Shown here piece after piece: positions 8,370-15,625 of a DNA stretch of 21,360 bases. The notes under the pieces were generated by a model. That model did not search any database, was not told the origin of the DNA, and was given only the letters and a program-made list of their open reading frames with translations. The DNA is from Betaproteobacteria bacterium UBA2592 (lineage in GTDB: Bacteria; Pseudomonadota; Gammaproteobacteria; Burkholderiales; Rhodocyclaceae), in the NCBI GenBank assembly GCA_002340095.1, contig DDKS01000051.1, positions 1 to 21,360 of the forward strand, in the 5' to 3' direction. The number at the start of each line of letters is the position of its first letter. The stretch's first letter is position 1. The position numbers and the translations under genes were made by a program.

Positions 8370-10145
8370 TCAGCCGGCCTTGCCCCAGGAATCCTTGAGG
8401 GTCACGGCCCGGTTGAAAACCGGCGCGCCGGGCCGGGAATCCACCCGGTCGGCGACGAAATAGCCGTGCCGCTCGAACTGGAAGCGCTGCTCGGGCAGGG
8501 CATCCTTCAGGCAGGGTTCGAGTTGGGCGGTGAGGGTGATGCGGGAATCCGGATTGAGGTCGTCGAGGAAATTCCGGTCGCCGGCACCTGGGGCGGCTTC
8601 CTTGAACAGGCGGTCGTAAAGGCGCACCTCGGCGGTGTAGGCGTGGGGTACGGAAACCCAGTGCAGGTTGCCCTTGACCTTGACGCTGTCGGCCCCGGGG
8701 GTGCCGGACTTGGTGTCAGGCAGATATTCGCAGAGAACGGCGGTGATCTTGCCGGTATCGTCCTTCTCGCAGCCGGTACATTTCACCACGTAACCGTAGC
8801 GCAGCCGAGCCATGTTGCCGGGGAACAGGCGGTTGTAGCCCTTGCCCGGCGATTCCATGAAGTCTTCCCGTTCGATCCACAGCTCCCGGCTGAAGGGCAT
8901 GTCCCGCTTGCCGAGTTCGGGCTTCAGGGGATGGTTGGGGGCCTGGCAGAGTTCGCTCCGGCCTTCCGGGTAGTTGGTGATGATGAGCTTTACCGGGTCG
9001 AGTACAGCAATGCGGCGTTCGTCCAGCTCGTTCATGGTCTCCCGCATGCAGTCTTCGAGCAGCGCGTAATCGATCAGGGAATCGGACTTGGAGACGCCGA
9101 CCCGCTCCATCAGCAGCTTGAAGCCTTCCGGGGTATAGCCCCGGCGACGGGCACCCACCAGGGTGGGCATGCGCGGATCGTCCCAGCCGTCCACGTGCTT
9201 CTCCTCCACCAGCTGGATCAGCTTGCGTTTGGAGAGCACGACGTAAGTCAGGTTGAGGCGGGAGAATTCGTACTGGTGCGGCAGGGGGCGCTGCAGCAGG
9301 CCACCTTCGGCCAGGCGCTCCAGCAGCCAGTCATAGAAGGGGCGCTGGTCCTCGAACTCCAGGGTGCAGATGGAGTGGGTGATGTTCTCCAGGGCATCCT
9401 CGATGGGGTGGGCGAAGGTGTACATGGGATACACGCAATAGCGGTCGCCCGTGTTGTGGTGGATGGCGTGACGGATGCGGTAGATGGCCGGGTCGCGCAG
9501 GTTGATGTTGGGGGAGGCCATATCGATCTTGGCCCGCAGCACGTGGGCACCATCCGGGAATTCTCCGGCCTGCATGCGCCGGAACAGATCCAGGTTTTCT
9601 TCGACGCTGCGGTTCCGGTAGGGACTCTCCTTGCCCGGCTCCGTCAGGGTGCCCCGGTTGATGCGCATCTCTTCGGCGCTCTGGCTGTCCACGTAGGCAT
9701 GGCCGGTGCGGATCAGATGCTCGGCGCACTGGAGCATCCAGGGAAAATAGTTTGAGGCGTAGTAGAGGTTGTTTTCCTCACCATCCTGCCAGTCGAAGCC
9801 TAGCCACTTCACCGAGTCGATGATGGAGTCCACGTATTCCTGCTCTTCCTTCTCCGGATTGGTGTCGTCGAAGCGCAGGTGGCAGCGGCCGCCGAACTGC
9901 TGGGCCAGGCCGAAGTTGAGGCAGATGGACTTGGCGTGGCCGAAGTGCAGGTAGCCGTTCGGTTCGGGCGGGAAGCGGGTGCGGATTCTGGCCGGGTCCA
10001 GAGGGGCCTGGGCATGGCTTTCAGCCAGGCCGGGCTGGCCGGCCCAGCGGCGCCGGGCGTACTTGCCGGCAGCCAGGTCGGCTTCGACGATGTTGCGGAT
10101 GAAATTGGCGGCCGGCGCCACGGGGGTCGGATTGGCTTTGCTCAC
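8370..10145 (-). CDS. glnS: Glutaminyl-tRNA synthetase
   Basis: Class I aminoacyl-tRNA synthetase that charges tRNA-Gln in the cytoplasm, 591 residues. The HIGH-type site is PPEPNGYLHFGH (59-70), and the KMSKS-equivalent VLSKRKL lies near residue 300. The C-terminal half is the beta-barrel anticodon-binding region. It is about 35 residues longer than E. coli GlnS (554), partly from a segment at about 28-54 (KYARRRWAGQPGLAESHAQA onward) before the Rossmann core. I recall comparable segments in other betaproteobacterial GlnRS. The start is GTG at 10145 (GTGAGCAAAGCC) with CCAGG about 7 bp upstream. It diverges from crcB across a symmetric intergenic region and converges on the helicase gene. 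Confidence 0.96.
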   Translation of the reverse strand: MSKANPTPVAPAANFIRNIVEADLAAGKYARRRWAGQPGLAESHAQAPLDPARIRTRFPPEPNGYLHFGHAKSICLNFGLAQQFGGRCHLRFDDTNPEKEEQEYVDSIIDSVKWLGFDWQDGEENNLYYASNYFPWMLQCAEHLIRTGHAYVDSQSAEEMRINRGTLTEPGKESPYRNRSVEENLDLFRRMQAGEFPDGAHVLRAKIDMASPNINLRDPAIYRIRHAIHHNTGDRYCVYPMYTFAHPIEDALENITHSICTLEFEDQRPFYDWLLERLAEGGLLQRPLPHQYEFSRLNLTYVVLSKRKLIQLVEEKHVDGWDDPRMPTLVGARRRGYTPEGFKLLMERVGVSKSDSLIDYALLEDCMRETMNELDERRIAVLDPVKLIITNYPEGRSELCQAPNHPLKPELGKRDMPFSRELWIEREDFMESPGKGYNRLFPGNMARLRYGYVVKCTGCEKDDTGKITAVLCEYLPDTKSGTPGADSVKVKGNLHWVSVPHAYTAEVRLYDRLFKEAAPGAGDRNFLDDLNPDSRITLTAQLEPCLKDALPEQRFQFERHGYFVADRVDSRPGAPVFNRAVTLKDSWGKAG

Positions 10146-10178
10146 GATTGACCTGGGAGATGGATGCTGTCGGCCGAC

Positions 10179-10234
10179 ATTTTAGCGGCTGGAAGTCGAT
10201 TGCGGGTTCCAGTGCGGGAATAGGCCGCTAAAAT
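10179..10234. promoter_or_regulatory. Symmetric divergent promoter or operator region between glnS and crcB
   Basis: A perfect 11-bp inverted repeat, ATTTTAGCGGC (10179-10189) and GCCGCTAAAAT (10224-10234), flanks 34 bp. A second pair, TGGAA (10190-10194) and TTCCA (10207-10211), lies inside it. Each outer arm carries TAAAAT in the direction of its gene, resembling a -10 hexamer for glnS (minus) and crcB (plus), but no good -35 is visible at standard spacing for either. The repeat could be a divergent promoter pair, an operator, or both. Confidence 0.5.
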
Positions 10235-10258
10235 TGACGATATTTCGGGAGGCTCACG

Positions 10259-10648
10259 ATGAATGCTGTCAGTTTCGCCGCAGTTGGACTGGGGGCCGCC
10301 CTGGGTGCCTGGTGTCGCTGGCTGCTGGGCATGGCCCTGAATCCCCTATTGTTGGGCATCCCCCTCGGGACCCTGGCGGCCAATCTGATTGGCGGTTATC
10401 TGGTGGGGGTGGCCGTCGGCCTGTTCCACCTGCACACGGACATTGCTCCTGCCTTGAAGCTGTTCGTCATCACGGGTTTCCTGGGGGGGCTGACCACTTT
10501 TTCCAGCTTTTCCGCCGAAACGGTGGAGCGGCTGCTCGCCGGGCAGGCCGCCTGGGCCCTGGCCCTGATGCTCCTGCACCTGGGCGGTTCCCTGACCATG
10601 ACCTGGCTGGGACTGATGAGTGTGGGCGCCCAGCGGCTCTGGGGTTGA
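10259..10648 (+). CDS. crcB: Fluoride ion channel CrcB/Fluc
   Basis: A 129-residue inner-membrane protein with four predicted hydrophobic helices. It forms dual-topology dimers that export fluoride. Family signatures are visible: GAALGAWCRW near residues 12-21, GTLAANLIGGYLVG (37-50, with the conserved Asn at 42) and GFLGGLTTFSSFSAE (73-87), which contains the TTFS-F phenylalanine/threonine track. GGGAGG lies about 7 bp before the ATG. I looked for the fluoride riboswitch that often precedes crcB and did not find its conserved GATGG/CTAC arrangement in the 113-bp leader, so control by fluoride is not evident. It converges on the 90-aa gene. Confidence 0.94.
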   Translation: MNAVSFAAVGLGAALGAWCRWLLGMALNPLLLGIPLGTLAANLIGGYLVGVAVGLFHLHTDIAPALKLFVITGFLGGLTTFSSFSAETVERLLAGQAAWALALMLLHLGGSLTMTWLGLMSVGAQRLWG

Positions 10649-10664
10649 GGCCGGCTCCGGTTCG

Positions 10665-10690
10665 CTGTTGGCTTGTCGACAAGCCAACAG
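10665..10690. terminator. 26-bp perfect palindrome between convergent genes, probable terminator
   Basis: CTGTTGGCTTGTC followed directly by its exact complement GACAAGCCAACAG. As RNA it gives an 11-bp stem with a TCGA loop. It begins 17 bp after the crcB stop and ends 3 bp before the end of the 90-aa gene on the other strand, the usual place for a shared terminator. Neither side has a T tract, so it is not a canonical intrinsic terminator and a protein-binding site is possible. Confidence 0.55.
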
Positions 10691-10693
10691 GTG

Positions 10694-10966
10694 TCACGCA
10701 TCGGCGATTTTCTGCATCTGGTGCGTTTCCAGGGCGGCGGTGGTGGTGATCGAGCCTTCCGAGGTGGCCCACCACACGGTGACCCAGGCGTAACCCGCTG
10801 CATCCACCCGTTCCACTTCGCAGATGGAACCCACCATTTCCCTGAATAACTCCAGGTCTTCCTCGTCCATGCCCGGGTCAGGGCTGATGTCGAGGATGCG
10901 GACGTGATCGCCGGGGGCGACGGGCTGGCCGGATCGATCCGGAACGGTCAGGGGCGCGGCGGGCAT
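10694..10966 (-). CDS. Small protein of unknown function (90 aa)
   Basis: A 90-residue soluble protein with no signal peptide or membrane helix. It contains GDHVRILDISPDPGMDEEDL, an acidic amphipathic stretch, then GSICEVERVDAAGYAWVTVWW. The strand-rich pattern suggests a small SH3-like or KOW-like barrel, but that is inference. I recall short uncharacterised proteobacterial proteins of this style but cannot name a family. The start at 10966 is set by a strong GGAGG 7 bp upstream; the open frame extends further upstream only through a repeat element. That ribosome binding site can pair with an upstream TTCCTCC (see the separate entry). A MITE-like repeat separates it from the DUF2789 gene. 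Confidence 0.72.
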   Translation of the reverse strand: MPAAPLTVPDRSGQPVAPGDHVRILDISPDPGMDEEDLELFREMVGSICEVERVDAAGYAWVTVWWATSEGSITTTAALETHQMQKIADA

Positions 10967-10971
10967 GGTTG

Positions 10972-10999
10972 TTCCTCCAGGAGATGGGCGCAGGAGGAA
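10972..10999 (-). promoter_or_regulatory. Possible hairpin masking the ribosome binding site of the 90-aa gene
   Basis: On the minus strand TTCCTCC (10993-10999) is perfectly complementary to GGAGGAA (10972-10978), the Shine-Dalgarno of the 90-aa gene, across a 14-nt loop. A nested CTCCTGGAG palindrome competes with it. Such pairing could reduce translation. It is only 7 bp long, and purine-rich Shine-Dalgarno regions pair easily, so confidence is low. Confidence 0.3.
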
Positions 11000-11026
11000 A
11001 TCTCGCAAATAATGGGCCAGGGGGCC

Positions 11027-11173
11027 AACAGGCCGTTGAAAAGCGTAGCGAGAATGGCCAGATGCAAGGCGCACGGAGCGCAACGACCGAGATATATCAA
11101 GTAGATAGGCGAGGGAGCGAGCACCGCGCAACGCCGCAGATGGCCTACTGTAGTAGTTTCTCAACGGCCTGCT
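11027..11173. repeat. MITE-like inverted-repeat element, about 147 bp
   Basis: The ends are near-identical inverted repeats: AACAGGCCGTTGA (11027-11039) against the complement of TCAACGGCCTGCT (11161-11173), 12 of 13 matching. A second, looser symmetric pair lies inside (GGCCAGATGC and GCAGATGGCC), and the middle contains the palindrome GATATATC. There is no coding capacity of its own. I recall similar AACAGGCCGTTGA-ended elements scattered in betaproteobacterial and related genomes, but copy number cannot be seen from one window. The right end reaches into the stop codon of the DUF2789 gene. Confidence 0.7.
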
Positions 11174-11405
11174 AATGGCGCAGGCGGGCGTTCAGGCTGT
11201 CCACCGCCGGCGCCCAGTCCGCATCTTCGAGGATTTCCTCGCGCAGGAAAGCGGCTTGGGCCGGGGTCCAGAAAGGTGCCTGCTCCAGGGGCACTCCTTC
11301 GGGCAGAGGCGCGTGGGTGGCGATGAACTGATCCACGGATCCGGCATCCGCCGGCAGGCCCAGCTGGGCGAACAAATTGCAGAGGTTGTGGGCATAGAGT
11401 TCCAT
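11172..11405 (-). CDS. DUF2789 family protein
   Basis: A 77-residue protein matching the DUF2789 pattern as I know it: MELYAHNLCNLFAQLGLP at the start, a central LPEGVPLEQAPFWTPAQA and the ending FLREEILEDADWAPAVDSLN. It is probably helical, cytoplasmic and of unknown function. GGAGG lies 8 bp upstream of the ATG. The frame ends in CAT-TAG, and two bases of the TAG come from the terminal repeat of the adjacent MITE-like element, so the last residue or two may have been altered by insertion. The length still agrees with the family, so it is probably functional. It lies 55 bp downstream of the flavoprotein gene. Confidence 0.85.
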   Translation of the reverse strand: MELYAHNLCNLFAQLGLPADAGSVDQFIATHAPLPEGVPLEQAPFWTPAQAAFLREEILEDADWAPAVDSLNARLRH

Positions 11406-11460
11406 GAACGTCTCCTCCAGGGCGGCTCCTGCTCGTTGGGCAACGGCCGGACGGGGAAGT

Positions 11461-12684
11461 TCAGCCCCCGTGTCGCTCCAGCCAGCGGGCTATGCCCAGG
11501 CCGGCCCGCTGGCCGGTGGCCAGGCAGGCGGTAAGCAGGTAGCCGCCCGTGGGCGCTTCCCAGTCCAGCATTTCCCCGGCGCAGAACAAACCGGGCTCGC
11601 GGCGCACCATGAAATCTTCATTCAGTTCCGGCAGGGCGACACCCCCCGCAGTGCTGATGGCTGTTTCCATGGGAGCGGTGGCCGTGACGGGCAGGGGCAG
11701 GGCCTTGATGGCAGCGGCCAGTTGCGCCGGGTTCTGGAGGATTTCGGGCGGCAGGCATTCCCGCAGCAGGGCTGCCTTGACCCCGGTGAGGCCGCACTGG
11801 CGGCGCAGGTGGTTGGCCAGCGAGTTCCGGCCTCGGGGGCGGGACAGCTCGGCCTGCAGCTGTTCCTGGCGCTTGCCCGGGGCCAGGTCCAGGGTGATGG
11901 CAGCCTGGCCGGCCTGCTCCAGGGCGTCGCGCAGGGGGGCGGCGAGGGCGTAGATCAGGCTGCCTTCGACGCCCTTTGCGCTGATGACGAATTCCCCCTG
12001 GCGCGGGGCAAAGCCCGGAGCGCTGGCGCTGACGTTCTTCACCGGCGCGCCGGCAAAGCGTTCCCGGAAGTGTTCGCTCCACGGCACCACGAAGCCGCAG
12101 TTGGCCGGGCGGAAAGGGGTGAGGGCGATCTCACGTTCCGCCAGCAGGGGCGCCCAGCGGCCGTCGGAGCCCAGGCGGGGCCAACTGGCGCCCCCCAGGG
12201 CGAGCAGGGTGGCGGCGGGGGTGAAGGAGATGGAGCCTGCCGGGGTGTCGAAGCGGATGTCCTGCTTTTGCCGACTATCCCAGCCAGTCCAGCGGTGCCG
12301 CATGTGGAAGCGCACCCCCTGCTGGCGCAGCCGGTTTAGCCAGGCGCGCAGCAGGGGCGCGGCTTTCATGCCTTCAGGAAAGACCCGGCCGGAGCTGCCG
12401 ACGAAAGTGGAGATGCCAAGCCCTGCTGCCCAGGTGCGCAGGGCTTCCGGCGGCAGGGCCTCCAGGGCGGCCTGCAAGTGCGGAGTGGCACGGCCGTAGC
12501 GCCGGACGAAGTCGGGGAAGGGTTCGGCGTGGGTGAGGTTGAGGCCGCTTTTTCCCGCCATCAGGAATTTGCGTCCGGCGCTGGGCATGGCATCGAAGCA
12601 ATGCACCGGATGGCCCCGGCCGGAGAGTACTTCGGCCGCCATCAGCCCGGCGGGGCCGCAGCCGATGATGGCGATGGGGAGCAT
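11461..12684 (-). CDS. HI0933-like flavoprotein (TIGR03862 type), NAD(P)/FAD-dependent oxidoreductase
   Basis: A 407-residue FAD-binding protein. The N-terminal dinucleotide fold is IIGCGPAGLMAAEVL (residues 5-19), followed by the family hallmark GRKFLMAGKSGLNLTH, and near the C-terminus GLFCAGEMLDWEAPTGGYLL, which closes the FAD site. This is the YhiN/HI0933 superfamily, whose physiological substrate is not established. The second half contains the inserted domain (about residues 190-330) typical of the family. The ATG follows the proB stop by 6 bp with no strong ribosome binding site, so translation is probably coupled to proB. Confidence 0.88.
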   Translation of the reverse strand: MLPIAIIGCGPAGLMAAEVLSGRGHPVHCFDAMPSAGRKFLMAGKSGLNLTHAEPFPDFVRRYGRATPHLQAALEALPPEALRTWAAGLGISTFVGSSGRVFPEGMKAAPLLRAWLNRLRQQGVRFHMRHRWTGWDSRQKQDIRFDTPAGSISFTPAATLLALGGASWPRLGSDGRWAPLLAEREIALTPFRPANCGFVVPWSEHFRERFAGAPVKNVSASAPGFAPRQGEFVISAKGVEGSLIYALAAPLRDALEQAGQAAITLDLAPGKRQEQLQAELSRPRGRNSLANHLRRQCGLTGVKAALLRECLPPEILQNPAQLAAAIKALPLPVTATAPMETAISTAGGVALPELNEDFMVRREPGLFCAGEMLDWEAPTGGYLLTACLATGQRAGLGIARWLERHGG

Positions 12685-12690
12685 GGGGGC

Positions 12691-13815
12691 TCAGGTCAGG
12701 AGAATCAGGTTGTCCCGGTGGATCATCTCGGGCTCGTCCACGTAACCGAGCAGGCTTTCGATCTCCGGGGAGGGGTGGCGGGCGATGCGGCGGGCGTCGG
12801 AGCTGCCGTAATTGACCAGTCCCCGGGCCACTTCCCGGCCGTCCGGGGCGATGCAGGCCACTGCCGCCCCCCGCTCGAATTCGCCGATGACCGACAGCAC
12901 CCCGATGGGCAACAGGCTCTTGCCCGTTTGCAGGGCCTGCACGGCGCCTTCATCCAGATAGAGCTGGCCGGCGGTTTGCAGGTGGTCGGCCAGCCACTGT
13001 TTCTTGGCGGCCAGGGGTTCGGTCTGGGAGAGCAGCAGGGTGCCGATGGATTCACCCTGGGCGAGGCGCGCGATCACGTCCGGCTCCCGGCCGCTGGCGA
13101 TCACCGTATGGGCACCGCTCTTGGCCGCGCGCTTGGCGGCCAGTACCTTGGTGATCATGCCGCCCGTGCCGACCCGGGTACCGGCGCCGCCGGCCATGGC
13201 TTCGAGACTGGCATCGCCGGCCACGGCCTGGCGGATCAGGGTGGCGGCCGGGTCCTTGCGCGGGTCGGCGGTGTAGAGGCCCTGCTGGTCGGTGAGGATG
13301 ATCAGGGCGTCGGCTTCCACCGCATTGGCCACCAGGGCGCCCAGGGTGTCGTTGTCGCCGAACTTGATTTCGTCGGTGACCACCGTGTCGTTCTCGTTGA
13401 TGATGGGCACCACGCCCAGTTCCAGCAGGGTGTTGAGGGTGGAGCGGGCGTTCAGGTAGCGTTTCCTGTCGGCCAGATCGTCGTGAGTGAGCAGGATCTG
13501 GGCGGTGTTGACCTGATGCTGGCCGAAGGCTTCCTGATAGATCTGGGCCAGACCCATCTGACCCACGGCGGCACAGGCCTGCAGTTCGTGCACTTCATGG
13601 GGTCGGCTGGTCCAGCCCAGGCGTTGCATGCCGCAGGCGATGGCGCCGGAAGAAACCAGCAACATCTCCTTGCCGGCGGCGCGCAGGGCGGCGATCTGCC
13701 GGGCCCAGGTCTGGATGGCGGCATGGTCGATGCCGGTGCCGTTCTTCGTGATCAGGGCGGAGCCCACCTTGACCACGAGGCGGCGGGCTTGGGCGAGAGG
13801 CGTGGGGGCGTTCAT
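12691..13815 (-). CDS. proB: Glutamate 5-kinase
   Basis: Phosphorylates L-glutamate to gamma-glutamyl phosphate, the first and usually feedback-inhibited step of proline synthesis. It has 374 residues. The amino-acid-kinase domain shows VVKVGSALIT (14-23), SSGAIACGMQRLG, ADRKRYLNARSTL, INENDTVVTDEIKFGDND and GTGGMITK. The C-terminal PUA domain (about 275-360) includes GVLSVIGEFERGAAVACI. The start at 13815 forms an ATGA overlap with the obgE stop and fits the family; a 36-codon upstream extension lies inside obgE and is rejected. The obgE-proB order is common in betaproteobacteria. Confidence 0.96.
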   Translation of the reverse strand: MNAPTPLAQARRLVVKVGSALITKNGTGIDHAAIQTWARQIAALRAAGKEMLLVSSGAIACGMQRLGWTSRPHEVHELQACAAVGQMGLAQIYQEAFGQHQVNTAQILLTHDDLADRKRYLNARSTLNTLLELGVVPIINENDTVVTDEIKFGDNDTLGALVANAVEADALIILTDQQGLYTADPRKDPAATLIRQAVAGDASLEAMAGGAGTRVGTGGMITKVLAAKRAAKSGAHTVIASGREPDVIARLAQGESIGTLLLSQTEPLAAKKQWLADHLQTAGQLYLDEGAVQALQTGKSLLPIGVLSVIGEFERGAAVACIAPDGREVARGLVNYGSSDARRIARHPSPEIESLLGYVDEPEMIHRDNLILLT

Positions 13816-14897
13816 TCCTGTGCGGGGGCGGATGCGGCGTTGTCTTCGTCTTTGTCGTCCACGGGCAGGGGCGGGGCCATCTGCTCCAGGGTTTCCATCA
13901 AGGCGTAGGTGATTTCCCGACAACCCTCGCCGGAAATGGCGGCGATGGCAAAGTGGGGGCCGGCGAAACCGGATTGCCGGCGATAGGCCTTGAGGAAGGC
14001 TTCCACCCGCTCCTGGCGCTCCCCCTCGGGAATCAGGTCGAGCTTGTTGAGGATCAGCCAGCGGGGTTTTGCGAGCAGTTCCGGGTCGTACTTTCCCAGT
14101 TCCTCGACGATGGCGATGGCGTCATGGACCGGATCGGCCGCCGGGTCGAAGGGGGCCAGATCCACCAGATGCAAGAGCACCCGGGTGCGCTGCAGGTGTT
14201 TGAGGAAGCGGATACCCAGGCCGGCGCCGTCGGCTGCGCCTTCGATCAGGCCGGGAACGTCGGCGATGACAAAGGAACGGTTGTCATCGACGCGCACCAC
14301 GCCCAGATTGGGGTGCATGGTGGTGAAGGGGTAATCGGCGACCTTGGGACGGGCAGCGGACACGGCACGGATGAAGGTGCTCTTGCCCGCATTGGGCAGA
14401 CCCAGCAGGCCCACGTCGGCCAGCACCCGGAGTTCGAGACGCAGCTCGAATTCCTGGCCGGGTTCGCCCTTGGTGCACTTGCGCGGCGCCCGGTTGGTGC
14501 TGGATTTGAAGTGGATGTTGCCGAGGCCACCCTTGCCGCCCTGGGCCAGCAGCACTTTCATGCCATCCCGAGGCAGATCCACCAGCAGTTCCTCGGTGTT
14601 CAGGTCGTAGACTGCGGTACCCACCGGCACCTTGAGGGTGATGTCCTCGCCGGCGGCGCCGTAGCAGTCGGAACCGCGGCCGTTCTCGCCGCGCTGGGCC
14701 AGGAACTTGCGGGTATAGCGATAATCCACCAGGGTGTTCAGGTTGCGGTCGGCCTGGATGAAGATGTTGCCGCCCCGGCCGCCGTCGCCCCCGTCGGGGC
14801 CGCCCATGGGGATGTATTTTTCCCGCCGGAACGAAGCGACACCATTGCCGCCGTCGCCGGCCTTGACGTAGATCTTCGCTTCGTCGATGAATTTCAT
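13812..14897 (-). CDS. obgE: Obg family GTPase (CgtA/ObgE)
   Basis: A 361-residue essential GTPase associated with the 50S ribosomal subunit and growth control. The glycine-rich Obg domain fills residues 1-158. The G domain has G1 GLPNAGKST (166-174), switch YPFTT (189-193), G3 DVPG (213-216) and G4 NKLD (284-287). The tail is short and acidic (DDKDEDN), with no extra C-terminal OCT domain. The ATG has AGGAAA about 8 bp upstream. A rho-independent terminator sits only about 20 bp before the start, between rpmA and obgE, so expression needs read-through or a start site hidden at the end of rpmA. It overlaps proB by 4 bp. Confidence 0.97.
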   Translation of the reverse strand: MKFIDEAKIYVKAGDGGNGVASFRREKYIPMGGPDGGDGGRGGNIFIQADRNLNTLVDYRYTRKFLAQRGENGRGSDCYGAAGEDITLKVPVGTAVYDLNTEELLVDLPRDGMKVLLAQGGKGGLGNIHFKSSTNRAPRKCTKGEPGQEFELRLELRVLADVGLLGLPNAGKSTFIRAVSAARPKVADYPFTTMHPNLGVVRVDDNRSFVIADVPGLIEGAADGAGLGIRFLKHLQRTRVLLHLVDLAPFDPAADPVHDAIAIVEELGKYDPELLAKPRWLILNKLDLIPEGERQERVEAFLKAYRRQSGFAGPHFAIAAISGEGCREITYALMETLEQMAPPLPVDDKDEDNAASAPAQE

Positions 14898-14912
14898 GGA
14901 GATTTCCTACAA

Positions 14913-14944
14913 AGCAAAAAAGCCCTATCCAGGGATAGGGCTTT
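14913..14944 (-). terminator. Rho-independent terminator between rpmA and obgE
   Basis: Read on the minus strand, AAAGCCCTATCC and GGATAGGGCTTT form a 12-bp perfect arm pair (14919-14944) with a two-base centre, so the real loop is slightly larger. A run of six Ts overlaps the end of the second arm. It lies about 17 bp after the rpmA stop and is a canonical intrinsic terminator or attenuator for the rplU-rpmA transcript. Confidence 0.88.
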
Positions 14945-14961
14945 CCATTCCCGGGGGGCGA

Positions 14962-15225
14962 TCACTCGGCGGCGGGGACGATGCTGACCGTGCGGCGGTT
15001 CTTCGGGCCCTTGATGGCGAACTGCACGGTACCGTTGGTCAGGGCGAACAGGGTATGGTCCTTGCCCACGCCCACGCCTTCACCGGCGTGGAACTCGGTG
15101 CCGCGCTGGCGCACGATGATGTTGCCGGCCAGCACGAACTGACCGCCGTAGCGTTTGACGCCCAGGCGTTTGGATTCTGATTCGCGGCCGTTGCGGGAAC
15201 TACCACCAGCTTTTTTGTGTGCCAT
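14962..15225 (-). CDS. rpmA: 50S ribosomal protein L27
   Basis: An 87-residue ribosomal protein near the peptidyl-transferase centre. The N-terminus MAHKKAGGSSRNGRESESKRLG is the standard proteobacterial form, without the cleavable extension seen in Firmicutes. Also visible are VKRYGGQFVLAGNIIVRQRGT and the GVGKDHTLFAL segment. The length matches the family. It follows rplU by 22 bp and is co-transcribed with it from the promoter at 15597-15625. A strong terminator follows. Confidence 0.98.
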   Translation of the reverse strand: MAHKKAGGSSRNGRESESKRLGVKRYGGQFVLAGNIIVRQRGTEFHAGEGVGVGKDHTLFALTNGTVQFAIKGPKNRRTVSIVPAAE

Positions 15226-15247
15226 GTCTTTGCTCCTTCAATTCCGA

Positions 15248-15559
15248 TCAGGCAGCGATGCTGTCGATGCGCAGCTCGGTGTAGTTCTGACGATGCCCCT
15301 GGCGCTTCTGGTAGTGCTTGCGACGGCGCATCTTGAAAATCTTGACCTTGTCGTGCCGGCCGTGGGAAACCACGGTGCACTTGACGGCTGCCCCGGCAAC
15401 CAGGGGGGCGCCGACCTTCACGCTCTCGCCTTCGCCTACCATGAGGACCTGGTCGAGGGTGATTTCTGCGCCAACGTCTGCCGGTATCTGTTCTACTTTG
15501 AGTTTTTGGCCGGCGCTCACACGATACTGCTTGCCACCGGTTTTTACGACCGCGTACAT
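15248..15559 (-). CDS. rplU: 50S ribosomal protein L21
   Basis: A 103-residue ribosomal protein that binds 23S rRNA. MYAVVKTGGKQYRVSAGQ is the family N-terminus, and the conserved C-terminal part contains KMRRRKHYQKRQGHRQNYTEL. The start at 15559 fits the family length, with TTGGAG about 8 bp upstream; a longer open frame upstream runs through the promoter and is not real. It is the first gene of the rplU-rpmA unit, with a short leader of about 30 nt from the predicted start site. Confidence 0.98.
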   Translation of the reverse strand: MYAVVKTGGKQYRVSAGQKLKVEQIPADVGAEITLDQVLMVGEGESVKVGAPLVAGAAVKCTVVSHGRHDKVKIFKMRRRKHYQKRQGHRQNYTELRIDSIAA

Positions 15560-15596
15560 GTTGGACTCCAATGGAACTGCTGTAAAAGGACCCGTG

Positions 15597-15625
15597 ATCA
15601 TACAGATTTTTTCGCTTTGGGTCAA
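15597..15625 (-). promoter_or_regulatory. Sigma-70 promoter of rplU-rpmA
   Basis: On the minus strand TTGACC (15620-15625) and TATGAT (15597-15602) are separated by exactly 17 bp. Each matches 5 of 6 consensus positions. Transcription would start near 15590, about 30 nt before the rplU ATG. This is the strongest promoter-like sequence in the window, as expected for ribosomal protein genes. Confidence 0.85.

Noticed and set aside
10146..10258. Fluoride riboswitch upstream of crcB
   Set aside because: A GATGG occurs at 10160-10164, but the paired GATG..CTAC elements and pseudoknot arrangement of the crcB motif are not found.
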